Shown: positions 20,841-31,447, counted from the stretch's first letter. The stretch: 64,000 nucleotides of DNA from Doryteuthis pealeii (GCA_023376005.1 CM042145.1:61335228-61399227), one strand, 5' to 3'. Program-made: numbers and translations. The notes: generated by a model not told the origin, from the sequence alone.

Positions 20841-22140
20841 TGAGTCTTACCCGTCATAGGTCGGGCATTTCAGCAAGTAAAGATTATTGTTAAAGTAAAA
20901 AATGTAAAAAGTAAATCTCGGTTTTCCTAAACAGGGTTGATGGTAATTGACATTTGATGGTATTTTCGAGTGCTGATTTAAATAAGGCATGCATAGAGGT
21001 TGAAACGAAAGAAAAAATGTGTTTTGTTTTTATCTGTGGGTTGAAGAATAAGGGACAGAAGAAAAAAAAACAAATGCGATAAACTGATTTTTTTAAATGA
21101 GACAAAAAATTACAATATAAAAACTGTTTGAAAGGAAATGAAAATGTCGAGCAAAAAAAAAAAAGTGAAGACACTCATTAATGATTGATAGAGAAACGAG
21201 GGAAGAAGGAAAAATGATAAAGAATCTAATATGCAGAATAAACGTTTCTAAATAAAAATACAAATAAAAGGAGTTGAAGTCAGAATAGTTGAATAAAATA
21301 GGAAATGAACGAACGAGATTCAGAGTAGAATTAAATAGTCGTTGGGATTAAAAGAAAGAAATCTCTCACATTTGTCAAATTTATTCCTAGAGGCCGTAGC
21401 ACAACATATAACACCATTTTCGAATCAGGCCATCTCCGTGAGCAAATTAAAAACATCACATGACCGAATCTGGACATCACCATCAAATGCAGTTTAGTGT
21501 AAAACCCAGGTCACCGCATTTTGGGATTGGTCTAACCCCTCTGCATGAATTACAGTCAGCTCCTTTTTTTTAAAGCGCACTTACTGGGTGACTGGGATGA
21601 AGCAAGGAAGGGAGAGACACAAGACGGGTGTAAAAAAAATGGTCGTAAAAAGATTTTTTTTTAAATGCCAGAAAGGTTAGAAGATAGAACTGAAGGAAAA
21701 AAAATAATTGGGTTTTTTTGGGGGGGTAGTGAAAGGGGGAGGATCAGTTGTGTGCTGGTCGATATGAATCGATTTTCTCAGCTGAAAAGAGAATAAAAAA
21801 AAGCAGAACTTTTTTTCCACCAATTTCGATTGATACCGAATTCCTCAGGTAAATCCATTCATTGCCATTTTGATTATTATTTTTTTATGTATCGTTTTTT
21901 TGTTTTTGTTCATAAGCGACATCTTAAAGAAAGAAAAAAAAGAAAAAGAATTTGCAACGCTTCAATTTTCTTTGATGTCAGAAATTTGATTTTTTTATCT
22001 TCTGCAAAAAAGACTGCATGTCATTCAAAATGGAAGATCTTAATATTCCTCACATAAAAAAATTACCGATCAACCCGAAATGTTATTACCGGTTTCTCCA
22101 ATTTCTGATTGCTTGATCTCTATCAATAATTAAGTTTTAA
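20841..22140. other. Unassigned AT-rich sequence with A and T runs
   Basis: Many homopolymers; frames at 20890-21174 and 21830-22057 are F/K-rich and featureless. Repeated inverted at 57340-58640 and forward at 62790-64000. Confidence 0.5.
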
Positions 22141-22380
22141 AAGTTGGCAGAGTGGCCAATTGTCGGTAACAGCGAGGTAGTCTATCCCTTATTCGCTAGA
22201 CTAGGGAGATTGTTTTTTGACAAGGTGGAGCGCCACACCTACTGTCAGCTCCCCATTTTACCGCACAGATCAGATTATCCAACGTGTGATACTGATACAC
22301 TGAGTTGGCGGTGACCGGTAACAAACTCAGAACCTTACGATTCCTAGGCGAGTACTCTACCGACTGAGCTAAACCGAAGC
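22141..22380 (-). mobile_element. SINE family B
   Basis: The minus strand starts GCTTCGGTTTAGCTCAGTCG with GTAGAGTACTCGCCTAGG, a tRNA-Lys-like head. The body ends with the GATAGACTACCTCGCTG and GACAATTGGCCACTCTGCC blocks. Inverted duplicate at 57092-57330. Confidence 0.88.
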
Positions 22381-22429
22381 GATACTAATTAGAATATTAC
22401 ACGAAGAATCAAAACATTTATTATTCATA

Positions 22430-22717
22430 TATATTTACCAACCCCTCCACACGAGCAGGATGTGACACAAGGTCAATTTCTTAAGCGGAGTTTAACAGGT
22501 TTGAATTCAGAGTTTTCTTTCTCCTAGACTGGTTACCTAGCCAAGCTTAAAGAGTCCATTCTACGCTGCTATTTGCCCATAGCTGGAGGGATAATTGGAT
22601 TCATACCTTTCCCAAGGGTATTAGCGATATGTGAAATGCAAACAGCTTCGTCCAGGAATTGAACTCGCGTCGACGAGTCCATTTCCTTCCACTTTAACCA
22701 TTAGAACACGCGCCTCC
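22430..22717 (-). mobile_element. SINE family A with 14-bp target-site duplication
   Basis: The minus strand begins GGAGGCGCGTGTTCTAATGG and ends CTCGTGTGGAGGGGTTGG. It is flanked by ATTTATTATTCATA at 22416-22429 and again at 22718-22731, a clean duplication of the insertion target. Inverted copy at 56757-57045. Confidence 0.92.
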
Positions 22718-22775
22718 ATTTATTATTCATAAAGTGCTGCTGGATATTTCAAACTACTCGCTCTCTTTTGGTCAA

Positions 22776-23079
22776 CAAAACTCTCAGCTTTCCGGCCAAC
22801 ATCGGGGGTCCAGTGGAGTTTCGGCCTCTGGATCTGCTGAGAGTAAATTAATAGCGTTGATCCCAGGGGGGCATCCCCCAGGCAACACCTGTCCCCTCGA
22901 TTTAAAGGGACAGGACTGGGTTTATTGTCCGGTGCCTGAGGCGCCCCCCTTGAGGGGGAATGCCGACGGGACGAAAGCATTTTTTGCACCCGCCACACCA
23001 TGAGCTTCGGTTTGTGGGTGGTCCCACATTAATAGGGCCTTGGGCCTAACCCGTACACGTGGGGTATGTGGTAAATAAA
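22776..23079 (+). mobile_element. Unclassified retroposon-like insert, 304 bp
   Basis: The block is GC-rich compared with its surroundings and lies between two 16-bp direct repeats, GCTCTCTTTTGGTCAA (22760-22775) and GCTCTCTTTTGATCAA (23080-23095), one mismatch apart. The end next to the second repeat is A-rich (GTAAATAAA), as expected of a retroposon tail on the plus strand. No clear A/B boxes. Frames of 89-92 codons over it show no family features. Inverted copy at about 56400-56710. Confidence 0.55.
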
Positions 23080-23095
23080 GCTCTCTTTTGATCAA

Positions 23096-23339
23096 TATAA
23101 ATAACACACCAGATACGACCTCGGTAGCCCTTTCCGTTGGGAGTGTTAGAATACAGCGACTGAACCTTTGCTCTTGATGACCTTTTTGACCAATGAGATC
23201 CAACGCTGATGGCAGAAGTGTGTGAAAAATAAAAGTTTTTAGAATATACACATTGAAGTGAATATTAAAATAAATAAAGGAAATATATTTAGTATTGTAA
23301 CATAACGGGTGCAAGAAAAATAAAACATTTATTGAAAAA
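23096..23339. other. Unassigned sequence
   Basis: Pre-insertion context of the 304-bp retroposon. No repeat identified; the minus-strand 130-codon frame 22922-23314 crosses it without family resemblance. Confidence 0.4.
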
Positions 23340-23605
23340 ACACGAACATAAAATGGGGGTTCAGTTTATTTTATGGTAGGAATTTACGAGCAAATAGTCC
23401 TTCATTACCCACTCTGACTCAATGTGGTAAAACCTGTTATGGTACCATCTATGAGCTAAATGAAAAAGAATTGAGTAAATGTGTTATAAAAAATTGAGTT
23501 TAAAAAGAAAATTGAGTACCCATCAAGATTAAATCAAACAACACGTCATCAGCATAAAATGACCCAACATGGGTTGACATGCCGTAAAATCCAACCAGCC
23601 ATCAA
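23340..23605 (-). mobile_element. Repeat family Y, copy
   Basis: The minus strand runs from GGTTGGATTTTACGGCATGT (about 23590) through GGGTTGACATGCC complement, a lysine-poor AT stretch and TAGATGGTACCATAACAGG to GAGTCAGAGTGGGTAATGAA. Inverted copy at 55865-56100. Confidence 0.8.
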
Positions 23606-23662
23606 CCTCGATCTACTAGAAACAGATTATCAGTCATATGGAAATCCAATCTCACAAGTTAA

Positions 23663-24086
23663 AGCAAAAATTATTTCAAGCCGTGTTTGTATGATCTACT
23701 GTATGGCTGTATCACTTTCGCCCTAACGAAACGACAAGAGAATAAGCTAGATGGAAGCTGAGCAAGAATTCTGCGTGCGATCTTAAACAAATCTTGGAAA
23801 CAACACCTCTCAAGAAAGCAGCTGCACGGCCACTTTCCCTCTATCACATCCGAGTAAGACGAACAAGACAACTTTGACATCGCTGGAGAAGCAAGGACGA
23901 ACTTATAAGCGACGTTTTTCTGTGCAAGCCAGCACATGGACATGACAGTGCTGGACGTCCAATAAATACCTACATTGAGCAGCTTTGCGCGGATACTGGA
24001 TGATGTGCAGAAGACCTGCCGAGGACAATGAATGATAGGGACGGTTGGGAAGAGATGGTCATGAATATTCGTGCTACTAAAATACA
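23663..24086 (+). pseudogene. Non-LTR retrotransposon ORF2 C-terminal fossil
   Basis: Translation gives NYFKPCLYDLLYGC, then LYGCITFALTKRQENK and LDGS-stop-ARILRAILNKSWKQ in one frame. After a frameshift near 23850 comes RVRRTRQL-stop-HRWRSKDELISDV, then AGRPINTYIEQLCADTG, stop, CAEDLPRT and MNDRDGWEEMVMNIRATK. This order (LYGC, LDG, ILNKSW, RRTR..H..WRSKDELI, AGRP, EDLP..MNDR..W) is the C-terminal end of ORF2 in non-LTR retrotransposons common in molluscs, judged from memory. At least three in-frame stops and one frameshift make it dead; upstream reverse transcriptase is missing (5' truncation). The 171-codon minus-strand frame over it is an antisense shadow. A TG/TA microsatellite lies at its 3' end. 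Confidence 0.85.
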
Positions 24087-24424
24087 CATTAGTGTGTGTG
24101 TGTTTATATATATATATATATATATATATAGGGGTTTGCATAGTACACCACTTAGACTCCCGCCTTCGATGGGCGATTCTTTTCAATCGTGACCTCTACA
24201 AAATCGTCATGGAGTTGTGGATCAAGCGTATCATGTTACTGTTCAACACTGTCAATTCGTCTTTCTTTTGGTTACGCTTTCAAAAGTTAGGTTCCTATCT
24301 ATACGTCAAATGCATCCATTTAAAAAATATTTATATTCGATAAGAGCGTAATAAGATAAACAAGTACACAAAAAAATGTAGATGGGAACGTACAATGAAA
24401 GCGATTCCCTAACCTATTGACCTA
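24087..24424. other. TG/TA microsatellite and unassigned sequence
   Basis: The TG/TA run at 24091-24130 follows the LINE fossil. The rest, to 24424, includes ACAAGTACACAAAAAAATG and GTACAATGAAAGCGATTCCC, which belong to the family Y relative also seen at 20730-20790. Confidence 0.6.
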
Positions 24425-24431
24425 ACATGAT

Positions 24432-24799
24432 ATTGTTTTCGGGGGCAATACAATTTCTTCCCTGGATATTATTTACACACTTTCTACTTGTCACTAGCAC
24501 CGTCTTACTTCGAAGTCAGACTGTAAGTGCTGTCTCAGGCGATACTGCGTTTATATTGTTCTGGCTCGTTCCTGATTGGTTGGTTGGTCAGACCAATCAG
24601 CATGAGCAACTAATTATATAAATGGACTAGTCTTCTCTCACGAGCCTCTTTTTTTATACATCGGGCAAGCCTTTTTTTTTCTCTGGGGCAAAGGAAATAT
24701 GTATTCTTCTTTGGCAACACCTCACCTAAATCATGGACCTACACGCGAGATAAGTCCTTGCCCGCTTCGTTCCAAGAGTTAAGTCACTTCTCTCGCTAT
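24432..24799 (+). mobile_element. 368-bp insertion carrying a Pol II-type promoter
   Basis: It splits a family Y relative. The flanks are ACATGAT (24425-24431) and ACATAAT (24800-24806); in the inverted copy at 54701-55066 both flanks read ATTATGT exactly, so this is a 7-bp target-site duplication. The inside has a promoter layout (see 24572-24650). The ends read ATTGTTTTCGG and CTCGCTAT, without TG...CA or obvious inverted repeats, so I cannot call it an LTR. Class unknown. Confidence 0.6.
24572..24650 (+). promoter_or_regulatory. Paired CCAAT boxes and TATA box
   Basis: CTGATTGGT (24572-24580) and its exact inverse ACCAATCAG (24592-24600) put CCAAT boxes on both strands. TATATAAAT lies at 24615-24623, with start-site-like CTAGTCTTCTCTCACG about 25-30 bp downstream. 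This is the spacing of a TATA-type RNA polymerase II promoter reading to the right. It belongs to the 368-bp insertion rather than to a host gene, as no exon follows. Confidence 0.6.
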
Positions 24800-24806
24800 A
24801 CATAAT

Positions 24807-24850
24807 CCTAGATGGATTGACATACCGTTAAAATCAATCAATCAATATGC
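24807..24850 (-). mobile_element. 5' end of family Y relative
   Basis: On the minus strand TTTTAACGGTATGTCAATCC matches the family Y start. This is the other half of the element split by the 368-bp insert. Confidence 0.6.
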
Positions 24851-25560
24851 ATGTTAAATGGTAATATTAAATAGAAATTATTAATATAAATATATTCTAA
24901 TGTAAATGTGGCTTTTTTATGTATTTTTCAAGAGAAATATTTTTCTTTAATTTAATGATACTTCAAAAGATATATTAATTCAAAAATGTCTTTCTTGTCT
25001 GTATTCTTACTTTTAATTTACCAATAATAATGTGTTGTACTTATTTGAAATATTCAAGTAGATGAATTACCTATAAAGATAATTTAGTAATGATTATTTT
25101 GATGACAAATAATTGGTCTGTTCTAAGTTTTGAAATTCAAATTCTGTACTATGAGTTAGTTCAGTAGCAACATAGCTTCTCGTTACTATTGTTAATTGTT
25201 AGAGAACTCTCCGAGATAAGAACTCTCTTTAAAAACCTCCCCGGGTCCGACGCAAACTAAATTCTGTAGTCCCCATCAAACTGTTTTACACCTCTGACGG
25301 AAACAGATCATTACTAGTGAGAGTGAGTCTCACCGGTGATGTGTACATCCGGCTTGAGCTACATCTAAATGATGTTTTGTAAATAACTATAATTGATATA
25401 GACTATTTTCTTGGATTGAATTCTGATTCTAACTGATGGCTTACACCGAAAGTCATGTGACAACAAGCTTAGTCTTCTCAATACTACAGCAAGATATATA
25501 GATAGATAAACACTTTGAAATAGATAGCTAGATATGTGAACAGACTGAGATAGATAGCAA
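24851..25560. other. Unassigned sequence
   Basis: No gene. From 24990 onward it is repeated directly at 31448 and inverted up to 54512. GATA-like steps (ATAGATAG) begin at about 25497. Confidence 0.5.
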
Positions 25561-25569
25561 AAAGAGGCT

Positions 25570-25705
25570 GTTTGCATTTAACATAGCGCTAATAGCCTTG
25601 GGAAAGGTATGAGTCCAACTATTCTTCCTCCAGCTATAAGTAAATAGTATTGTGGACTGGGTTCTTTAACCTTGGGTAAGCAACCAGTCTAGGAGAAGGA
25701 AAACT
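25570..25705 (+). mobile_element. SINE family A fragment
   Basis: Body blocks GCGCTAATAGCCTTGGGAAA, CTTCCTCCAGCTATAAG, GGGTTCTTTAACC and AACCAGTCTAGGAGAAGG are followed directly by a TA tract. The head and the last 80 bp are missing. Repeated at 32040-32170 and inverted at 53785-53930. Confidence 0.8.
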
Positions 25706-25716
25706 ATATATATATA

Positions 25717-25785
25717 TATGAGGTAAGGTAGCGTTGACATAAAGTCAATACTGGTTACTTCGGCCACGCTACCTTAACTATATTA
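25717..25785. repeat. Small imperfect fold-back
   Basis: GAGGTAAGGTAGCGTTGACA and GCCACGCTACCTTAAC are partly complementary around TCAATACTGG. A similar unit (AAGGTAAGGTAGTATAGACA) is at 41215-41290. Possibly the end of a dispersed element. Confidence 0.5.
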
Positions 25786-25874
25786 AAATATAAACGCTGT
25801 ATCAATGATATTGAGCACTATTTGCTTAGAAAAATATCACGCATATTATCTACTATATATATATATGTATATAT

Positions 25875-25942
25875 GTAGAATTGAATAAAACAGATGTCTA
25901 TTGTTTAACAATTTTATAAACATCTGTTTTATTCAATTCTAC
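25875..25942. repeat. 22-bp perfect hairpin
   Basis: 25875-25896 is exactly complementary to 25921-25942, with a 24-nt loop. The second arm and the following CACACA segment are absent in the otherwise matching copies at 32.4 and 53.5 kb. Confidence 0.85.
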
Positions 25943-26014
25943 ATGTATAAATGAAAGAATGCTGCCCAAATACACACACACACATATACACACATATATA
26001 TATATATATATATA

Positions 26015-26520
26015 TGAATTTGATATATTGAAAGAACAAATGATGTTTACAAATGCTTGGGATCATCAGGAGAGAAAATTGTATAATTGTATAAAAAAGT
26101 ACACTTTTTTAAACAATTTTACATCAGGCTCTTTTGAGTCTTATTATAAACTGTAATACTTCTGATTTTTAAAAATTAAAAATAAAATTCATTTTATTTT
26201 TAAATAAAATTTATTTTATTTTTAATACAGATAACGAATTTTTTGAAAAATTCCAACTTTGAGTAACAGCGTTCTGTTTGCGCATTCTTCTTCTAACGGT
26301 CATTTCATCCCGTTTTATTTTTGTTGAAGACCGATCTATTACATACGGTCGATACAGATATTCCGAGGGACCTCACAACAGTGAGGGGGGAGCGATGTGC
26401 AGTTAAAACCGTTGAGAGGAAGGCCCCGAAACGGTGCACATTCTTTCCTGATGATCCCAAGCATTTGTAAACATCATTTGTTTTTTCAATATATCAAATT
26501 CACACTGTCGGGTTCCTTTT
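26015..26520. mobile_element. Fold-back element, long-interior relative of 13.2 kb
   Basis: The outer arms ATATTGAAAGAACAAATGAT and ATCATTTGTTTTTTCAATAT match the 13.2 kb arms. The interior also has GACCGATCTATTACATACGG, the CCTCACAACAGTGAGG hairpin and an AT-rich section with AAAATAAAAT steps. No coding content. Copies: 32490-32990 and 52985-53480. Confidence 0.75.
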
Positions 26521-26535
26521 GTTTCACACACACAC

Positions 26536-26574
<39 letters not shown>

Positions 26575-27175
26575 AAACAAAAATAGATATATATCTGATT
26601 GTTTTTATAACATAAGGAGAATATTCTCTCTCATTTCAAAACTGCCCATTCCATTATAGTCCAAGATACTCTTATATACATGGACATGTTTATACGAAAA
26701 GAAAAATATACGGTGTATTGCATCGAAAGATTGCAATCATACATTTTGTTTTCTTTCGTTTTCTTGATTCTGTCACAGCTTACACCATTATTAAGCTTAG
26801 ACTTTTACTTTTCTAAGATGCAAACATCAGATGAGAATATTTTACTTAGGTTTATCATCTTCTTGCATTGGTTAAGCATATAATTGGGGTTTTGATCTTC
26901 ATTCATATTTATCGGTTTAACTCGGATTCCTCTCTGTCACTGTTGTTGGATATAATATATGCATACATATATAATATGGATTATATAATATATACATACA
27001 TATCATAATATTGATATATAATATATTGATATATATATTATATATATAATATATATAAATTAATATGTATTATAATATATATATAAAATATAATATTAAT
27101 ATATATAATAAATATATATATTATATATATGTGTGTATATTTGCGTGTGTGAAGAAAAAAACGGAAGTGAATCCG
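26521..27175. repeat. CA/TA microsatellites and AT-rich spacer
   Basis: CACACA then TA at 26524-26571; 26580-26940 is plain AT-rich sequence containing TGTCACAGCTTACACCATTA; 26950-27135 is a complex TA tract with TATGGATTATATAATATATA-type units. The 67-codon frame at 26680-26883 has no family resemblance. Confidence 0.7.
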
Positions 27176-27181
27176 ACAGTA

Positions 27182-27296
27182 TGTAATAGCGTGAAAAATT
27201 GAAAAAACAAGTTCATAAACGAGTGATGTTGGCGAAATAAAACATCACTCATTTTATGAACTTGTGTTTTTTCAATTCCTCACTATATTACACACA
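27182..27296. mobile_element. About 50-bp-arm fold-back (MITE-like)
   Basis: 27182-27230 and 27241-27291 form one long imperfect hairpin (TTGAAAAAACAAGTTCATAA with TTATGAACTTGTGTTTTTTC). TA/TG microsatellites flank it. Copies at about 33761-33865 and 52108-52216. Confidence 0.8.
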
Positions 27297-27309
27297 CGTA
27301 CACACATTA

Positions 27310-27336
27310 TTATATATATACATACATTATATATAT

Positions 27337-27385
<49 letters not shown>
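27310..27385. repeat. TA microsatellite
   Basis: Pure TATA runs with single-base breaks. Confidence 0.9.
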
Positions 27386-27387
<2 letters not shown>

Positions 27388-27750
27388 ACATTTATTTGGG
27401 TATTTCAAAACAGCACAAGCAAACCATTATAATTCAAGATTTTCTGATATACAGAGATGTATTCATACGACAAGAATAAAAAAAAGTATATGGAAAGAAC
27501 CAAAATATCCATCTAATATTTCTTTTCCAGATTCTGTCACAGCTTCCACGGTATTAAGTCTTGGAATTTTAAGGTTATAAGATGCAAAACATCTGAAGAG
27601 CATATATATATATTTAGTGACACTGATAGGTTTCTTGCCGTAGGTTAACAAATAATGGATGCTATCTTCATTTATCTCTGTCGATTTGACGGGGCTTCCC
27701 CCACCTCCAATCAGGCATACACACATGCATACATGAATATACACCCATAC
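27386..27750. other. Unassigned spacer
   Basis: Contains TTTCCAGATTCTGTCACAGC, related in sequence to 26760-26830, so the two blocks are diverged paralogues of one repeat. The 93-codon minus-strand frame 27463-27744 has no family features. Confidence 0.5.
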
Positions 27751-27754
27751 AGGT

Positions 27755-28830
27755 AGACAGATACTTTGATAGATAGATCATATAGATGGAAAGATATGAA
27801 CAAGTTTATATAGATGGACATGAACAGAATGAGCTAGCTAGATAGATATGATAGATAGGAAAGCAACAGAAACAGGAATACATGGATAGATAGGAGACAA
27901 TAACGAGATAGAGGGAAGATAGGAATAAGACAAGAACAGAGATAGATGGATAGATAGACAGACATGAATATAAACAAGAACAGAGATAAATATATAGATA
28001 GGAATATACACAAGAAGAGTGAGAGAGAGGATGGGAATAGACAAAAACAGATAAAAGCGGACAGACAGGTAGATAGATAAGAACAGATAATATATGTATA
28101 TGATGTGCTGTTTGTGTGTGTGTGTGAGAGAGAGATAAGAAACAGTGATAGATGGATAACAGATAGATATAAACAGAGATGGATAGGCATATATATAAGA
28201 AACAGAGATAGATAGATAGATAAGAGGAAGAGGTGGATAGACATATAAGAAATAGATAGATGGACAGAGACATGATATATACAATAACACATATATAGAT
28301 AGGAAGAAAGAAACATACAGGGACATAGATATATTGATAGAGGAGAGAGAGGGGAGGGAGAAATAGATATAGATAAGAACATAGATATATTGATAGATAG
28401 ATAGATTGATAGATAGATATAGAATAGATATATTGATAGATAGATAGATAAGAACATAGATATATAGATAGATAGATAAGAACATAGATATATAGATAGA
28501 TAGATAAGACATAGTATTATAGATAGATAGATAAGTAACATAGATATATAAGAACATAAGTATATAGATAGATAGATAAGAACCATAGATAATAGATAGA
28601 TAGATAAGAAACATAGATATATAGATAGATAGATAAGAACATAGATATATAGATATAGATAAGAACATAGATAATATAGATAGATAGATAGATAAGAAAC
28701 ATAGATATATAGATAAGGAAGAAAGGAAATTATATAATATATTACTTAATATAATATATACAGAGAGAGGAGAGAGAGAGAGAGAAATATATAAGAACAT
28801 AGTATAATAGATTGATAGATACAACTAATA
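27755..28830. repeat. GATA satellite, about 1.1 kb
   Basis: Long array of GATA/GACA steps with AAGAACATAGATATATAGAT-type higher-order units on the plus strand. It generates 155-328-codon frames rich in S, I, Y and L on the minus strand, which are not proteins. Equivalent tracts: 34310-35480 and 50640-51660 (inverted). Confidence 0.95.
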
Positions 28831-30416
28831 AGAGTCTAGTTCTTACTGCTGTGCTTAACACTGTAACAAAGTTATATAGGCAGTAGACAGAGATTGATAG
28901 AAAGTCTTTCACGTGTATACACAGAATTGAACAAAAAAGAAGAGAAAGAAAACCAACAGACTTTCTCTGATGTGATTAAATAGCATCGGGATAGAATAGA
29001 CATATCAATTGTAGAACTAGTTAACTTGTATCCCAAGTGCTTATAAGTAAGATATCGAGATAGATTGATAGACATATAGATAGATAAACGTGCTCACAAC
29101 AAAAAAGAAAGACTTGGAAGATTTTGTGATTACCAAGTCTGCGTTTACCGATGTATAAGACGGGGATATGATTGAAGCCTAGAAAATATACACACGGTTT
29201 TATTCAACAAAACTCTGACCTACTAAACATTGCTCAAAATATCAATACAGGTCTCATAAATTAAAAATCCTTAAAAAAATTTGTAAAGCAAACGCAAGAC
29301 AAAATATTTTAGCTACAGAGTGGTGAATACATGGAATAAACTACCATCTCAATACGTGAAATGTCCATCTCTAAACTCCTTCAAGGCAATGTGGGATAAC
29401 TGCTGGAATGATTATAAATACTAGCAAATATATGCACCCTCCGGGTGCAAGATATTTAAGTTTTAATGTAATAAAAATATTAACTTGAATCAGAAAGGCT
29501 AATGAAACTAATTAAGAATTCAGATAAAAAGATTTTGAAACGGAGGGGGTATAATCGGCTAGAACAACTGAACTACTCATTCATCACTTCCAGTTTCAAT
29601 GCTAAATTTTCCTAATTTAACTATTTAGTTAAAATAGGAAGTAAAGAAATAAAATTTACAGTTATTTCTTCTTGTTAATGAAATCTTTTAGGATTATTGA
29701 CAGAGATTTTACTCATATTCATTAAGATAAACAAACAATTAGAAATCAATGATACCAAGCACATTTTTATTAAAATTCAGTTTTTTTAATATCAATATGC
29801 AAAATTAGCTTTACGTTTAACTCTGAAAAACTGTTATTTGTTTACTATTTATAAAATACACATGCATGATTATTATATTTTAGGTAAGGCCAGACAGTTA
29901 TTAATCAATGTTAAAACAGTTTTATTATCTCAATAGTTTAAATAGAAAAATCAGAATCATGAGAATGTGTCGTTAATAAACTAGGAAATTGTAACATGAG
30001 TTAGTTATACTATAGTTTCGGTTTACAGAACAGGAAAAAAAACACATCTCCCATAAATATTATAAGATTCTGTGAATTACAATGAATGTTTTCAAGAACA
30101 GCTGACAAGTCTCAGACCCTTTATATACTAGCTGAAGGGGATATTATTAATATAAACAGTTAAACTTTTTCTTGTTGTCAAATTAGGTACGATATATGAT
30201 TAGATACAAGTAAATGGAAGTTTACTTAACTTGCATAACATGCATCTATAACGTAAGAAAATCTACAGAGATAGATATGAACCAACTGGATAGACAATCA
30301 AATGAGGTTATTAACTTACTTACATGCTCATCCTAATAACGCTAGATAGAATCAAATGCTGAGCTTTATACAGATTAAGACTAGGATGGTATAATACTAT
30401 AGATTGACCATATGAT
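28831..30416. other. Unassigned AT-rich sequence
   Basis: No gene. A small symmetric feature GCACCCTCCGGGTGC lies near 29437. The stretch is repeated at 35490-37078 and inverted at 49005-50630. Confidence 0.6.
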
Positions 30417-30668
30417 CCTTTAGACACCCTTTCTGCGATCTCGATTATGTGGCGGACAATTTTTCTCATTTACCACGTCAAAAATCACAGTTGTTTTTGT
30501 CAGGTTATGGTTAAGGCAGTTAGGGTTAGTTATATCATTTTTAAAAAAAAACTAAAAAATGTCTGTTAACACTAAACCGGATTTTGAACAATATAAATTG
30601 AAAAAATGTCCCCACCATAAATGCCTCCGATCGCAAAAGGGCGTGACCTAAAAGTCAATATGGTCCGA
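30417..30668. mobile_element. MITE-like element, copy 2
   Basis: Starts CCATATGATCCTTTAGACACC and ends in the inverse ...AATATGGTCC. The central part has TAGTTATATCATTTTTAAAA and TGTCTGTTAACA. Same family as 16430-16650; this copy carries more base errors or mutations. Confidence 0.8.
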
Positions 30669-31138
30669 AGATACAGCAAATGAAAATAGTGTTCATTTGC
30701 TCGCATGTGTAAAAAACGTAGAAACGATACGGCAGCAATAATAGATAGCCATAAGATAGATAGATAGCGGTCTTTTTTATCAATCTGATATTCTCACTTT
30801 AGTTATATAATATCTATTAGTTTAAGTACTAATTATATATGCAGTCAGCTATTGAAAGAACTCTGTTGACTTGTGGCTCAGGTGTTCCTTAACTAAAAAC
30901 TAATGATGGAAATGTGACAAGAGGAGAAGCAGTTCTTTGTGATTTTCATCTTCTGATTTTGTTAATATTTCGCTTCAATATCTGACACTATATTCCGGCA
31001 AATGTGTTTGACCGAACAAAAAAAGTCGGCCAATTTACAATGTAATGCATAATGTTATTAATCCCCGTTAAGGGCCCCAACATGAATTATCTATAATACC
31101 TAGTGTGTGTGATCTTAATTAACATTTATAAATAATAG
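30669..31138. other. Unassigned sequence
   Basis: AT-rich, with a short ATAGATAG run at 30740-30770. No gene. Confidence 0.5.
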
Positions 31139-31347
31139 CAGGACTTGTGGATTCACAGTACGAAATCTTAATTATTACAACGTTGATATGTTGGCTATAA
31201 AAGATTATGGCCGCTAAATGAGTTCAATATGTAAAAAGTCATGATAATCTTGATTTAACTATCTCTGTATCTCACTCTTTTCATTTCTTCCATTTTATTA
31301 TGTTTGCTTAAACAGATTAGCGTACATATTGACATCTCTCCTCTTGT
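31139..31347 (+). mobile_element. Repeat family X, 5' part, cut by the gap
   Basis: GGACTTGTGGATTCACAGTA, TTATTACAACGTTGATATG and ATAATCTTGATTTAACTATC match the family X start. The sequence stops at the N run; the complete version is at 37785-38262. Confidence 0.75.
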
Positions 31348-31447
31348 NNNNNNNNNNNNNNNNNNNNNNNNNNNNNNNNNNNNNNNNNNNNNNNNNNNNN
31401 NNNNNNNNNNNNNNNNNNNNNNNNNNNNNNNNNNNNNNNNNNNNNNN
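31348..31447. other. Scaffold gap, 100 Ns
   Basis: Exactly 100 unknown bases, the usual placeholder for a gap of unknown size. The left flank ends inside family X; the right flank restarts about 6.3 kb earlier in the same sequence. The true distance may be negative (an unmerged overlap). Confidence 0.98.

Larger units (their letters stand above)
18825..25000. repeat. Segment duplicated inverted at 54512-60646
   Basis: Every landmark here, including the SINEs, LINE fossil, promoter-bearing insert and GC-rich block, reappears reverse-complemented and in reverse order at 54512-60646. The first part (18826-22045) is present a third time, noisily, at 60740-64000. Confidence 0.9.

Noticed and set aside
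22141..22380. Possible genuine tRNA-Lys gene
   Set aside because: The head is followed by SINE body sequence shared with three other loci, the T-arm is degraded and no mature 3' end or terminator is present.
23540..23600. CTGATGACG in repeat family Y as a hammerhead core
   Set aside because: No GAAA and no stem II partner; the match to CTGATGA is isolated and not kept in other family Y copies.
23671..24186. 171-codon minus-strand frame, and its 192-codon equivalent at 55240-55818
   Set aside because: Antisense shadow of the LINE ORF2 fossil, whose recognisable peptides lie on the opposite strand.
27806..28824. Long minus-strand reading frames of up to 328 codons rich in S, I, Y and L
   Set aside because: They arise from the GATA satellite, exist in all three frames at once, and recur in the inverted TATC copy at 50632-51620 on the other strand.
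27755..28830. CRISPR-like or structured array
   Set aside because: Simple GATA microsatellite; no regular repeat-spacer pattern, and the genome is eukaryotic.
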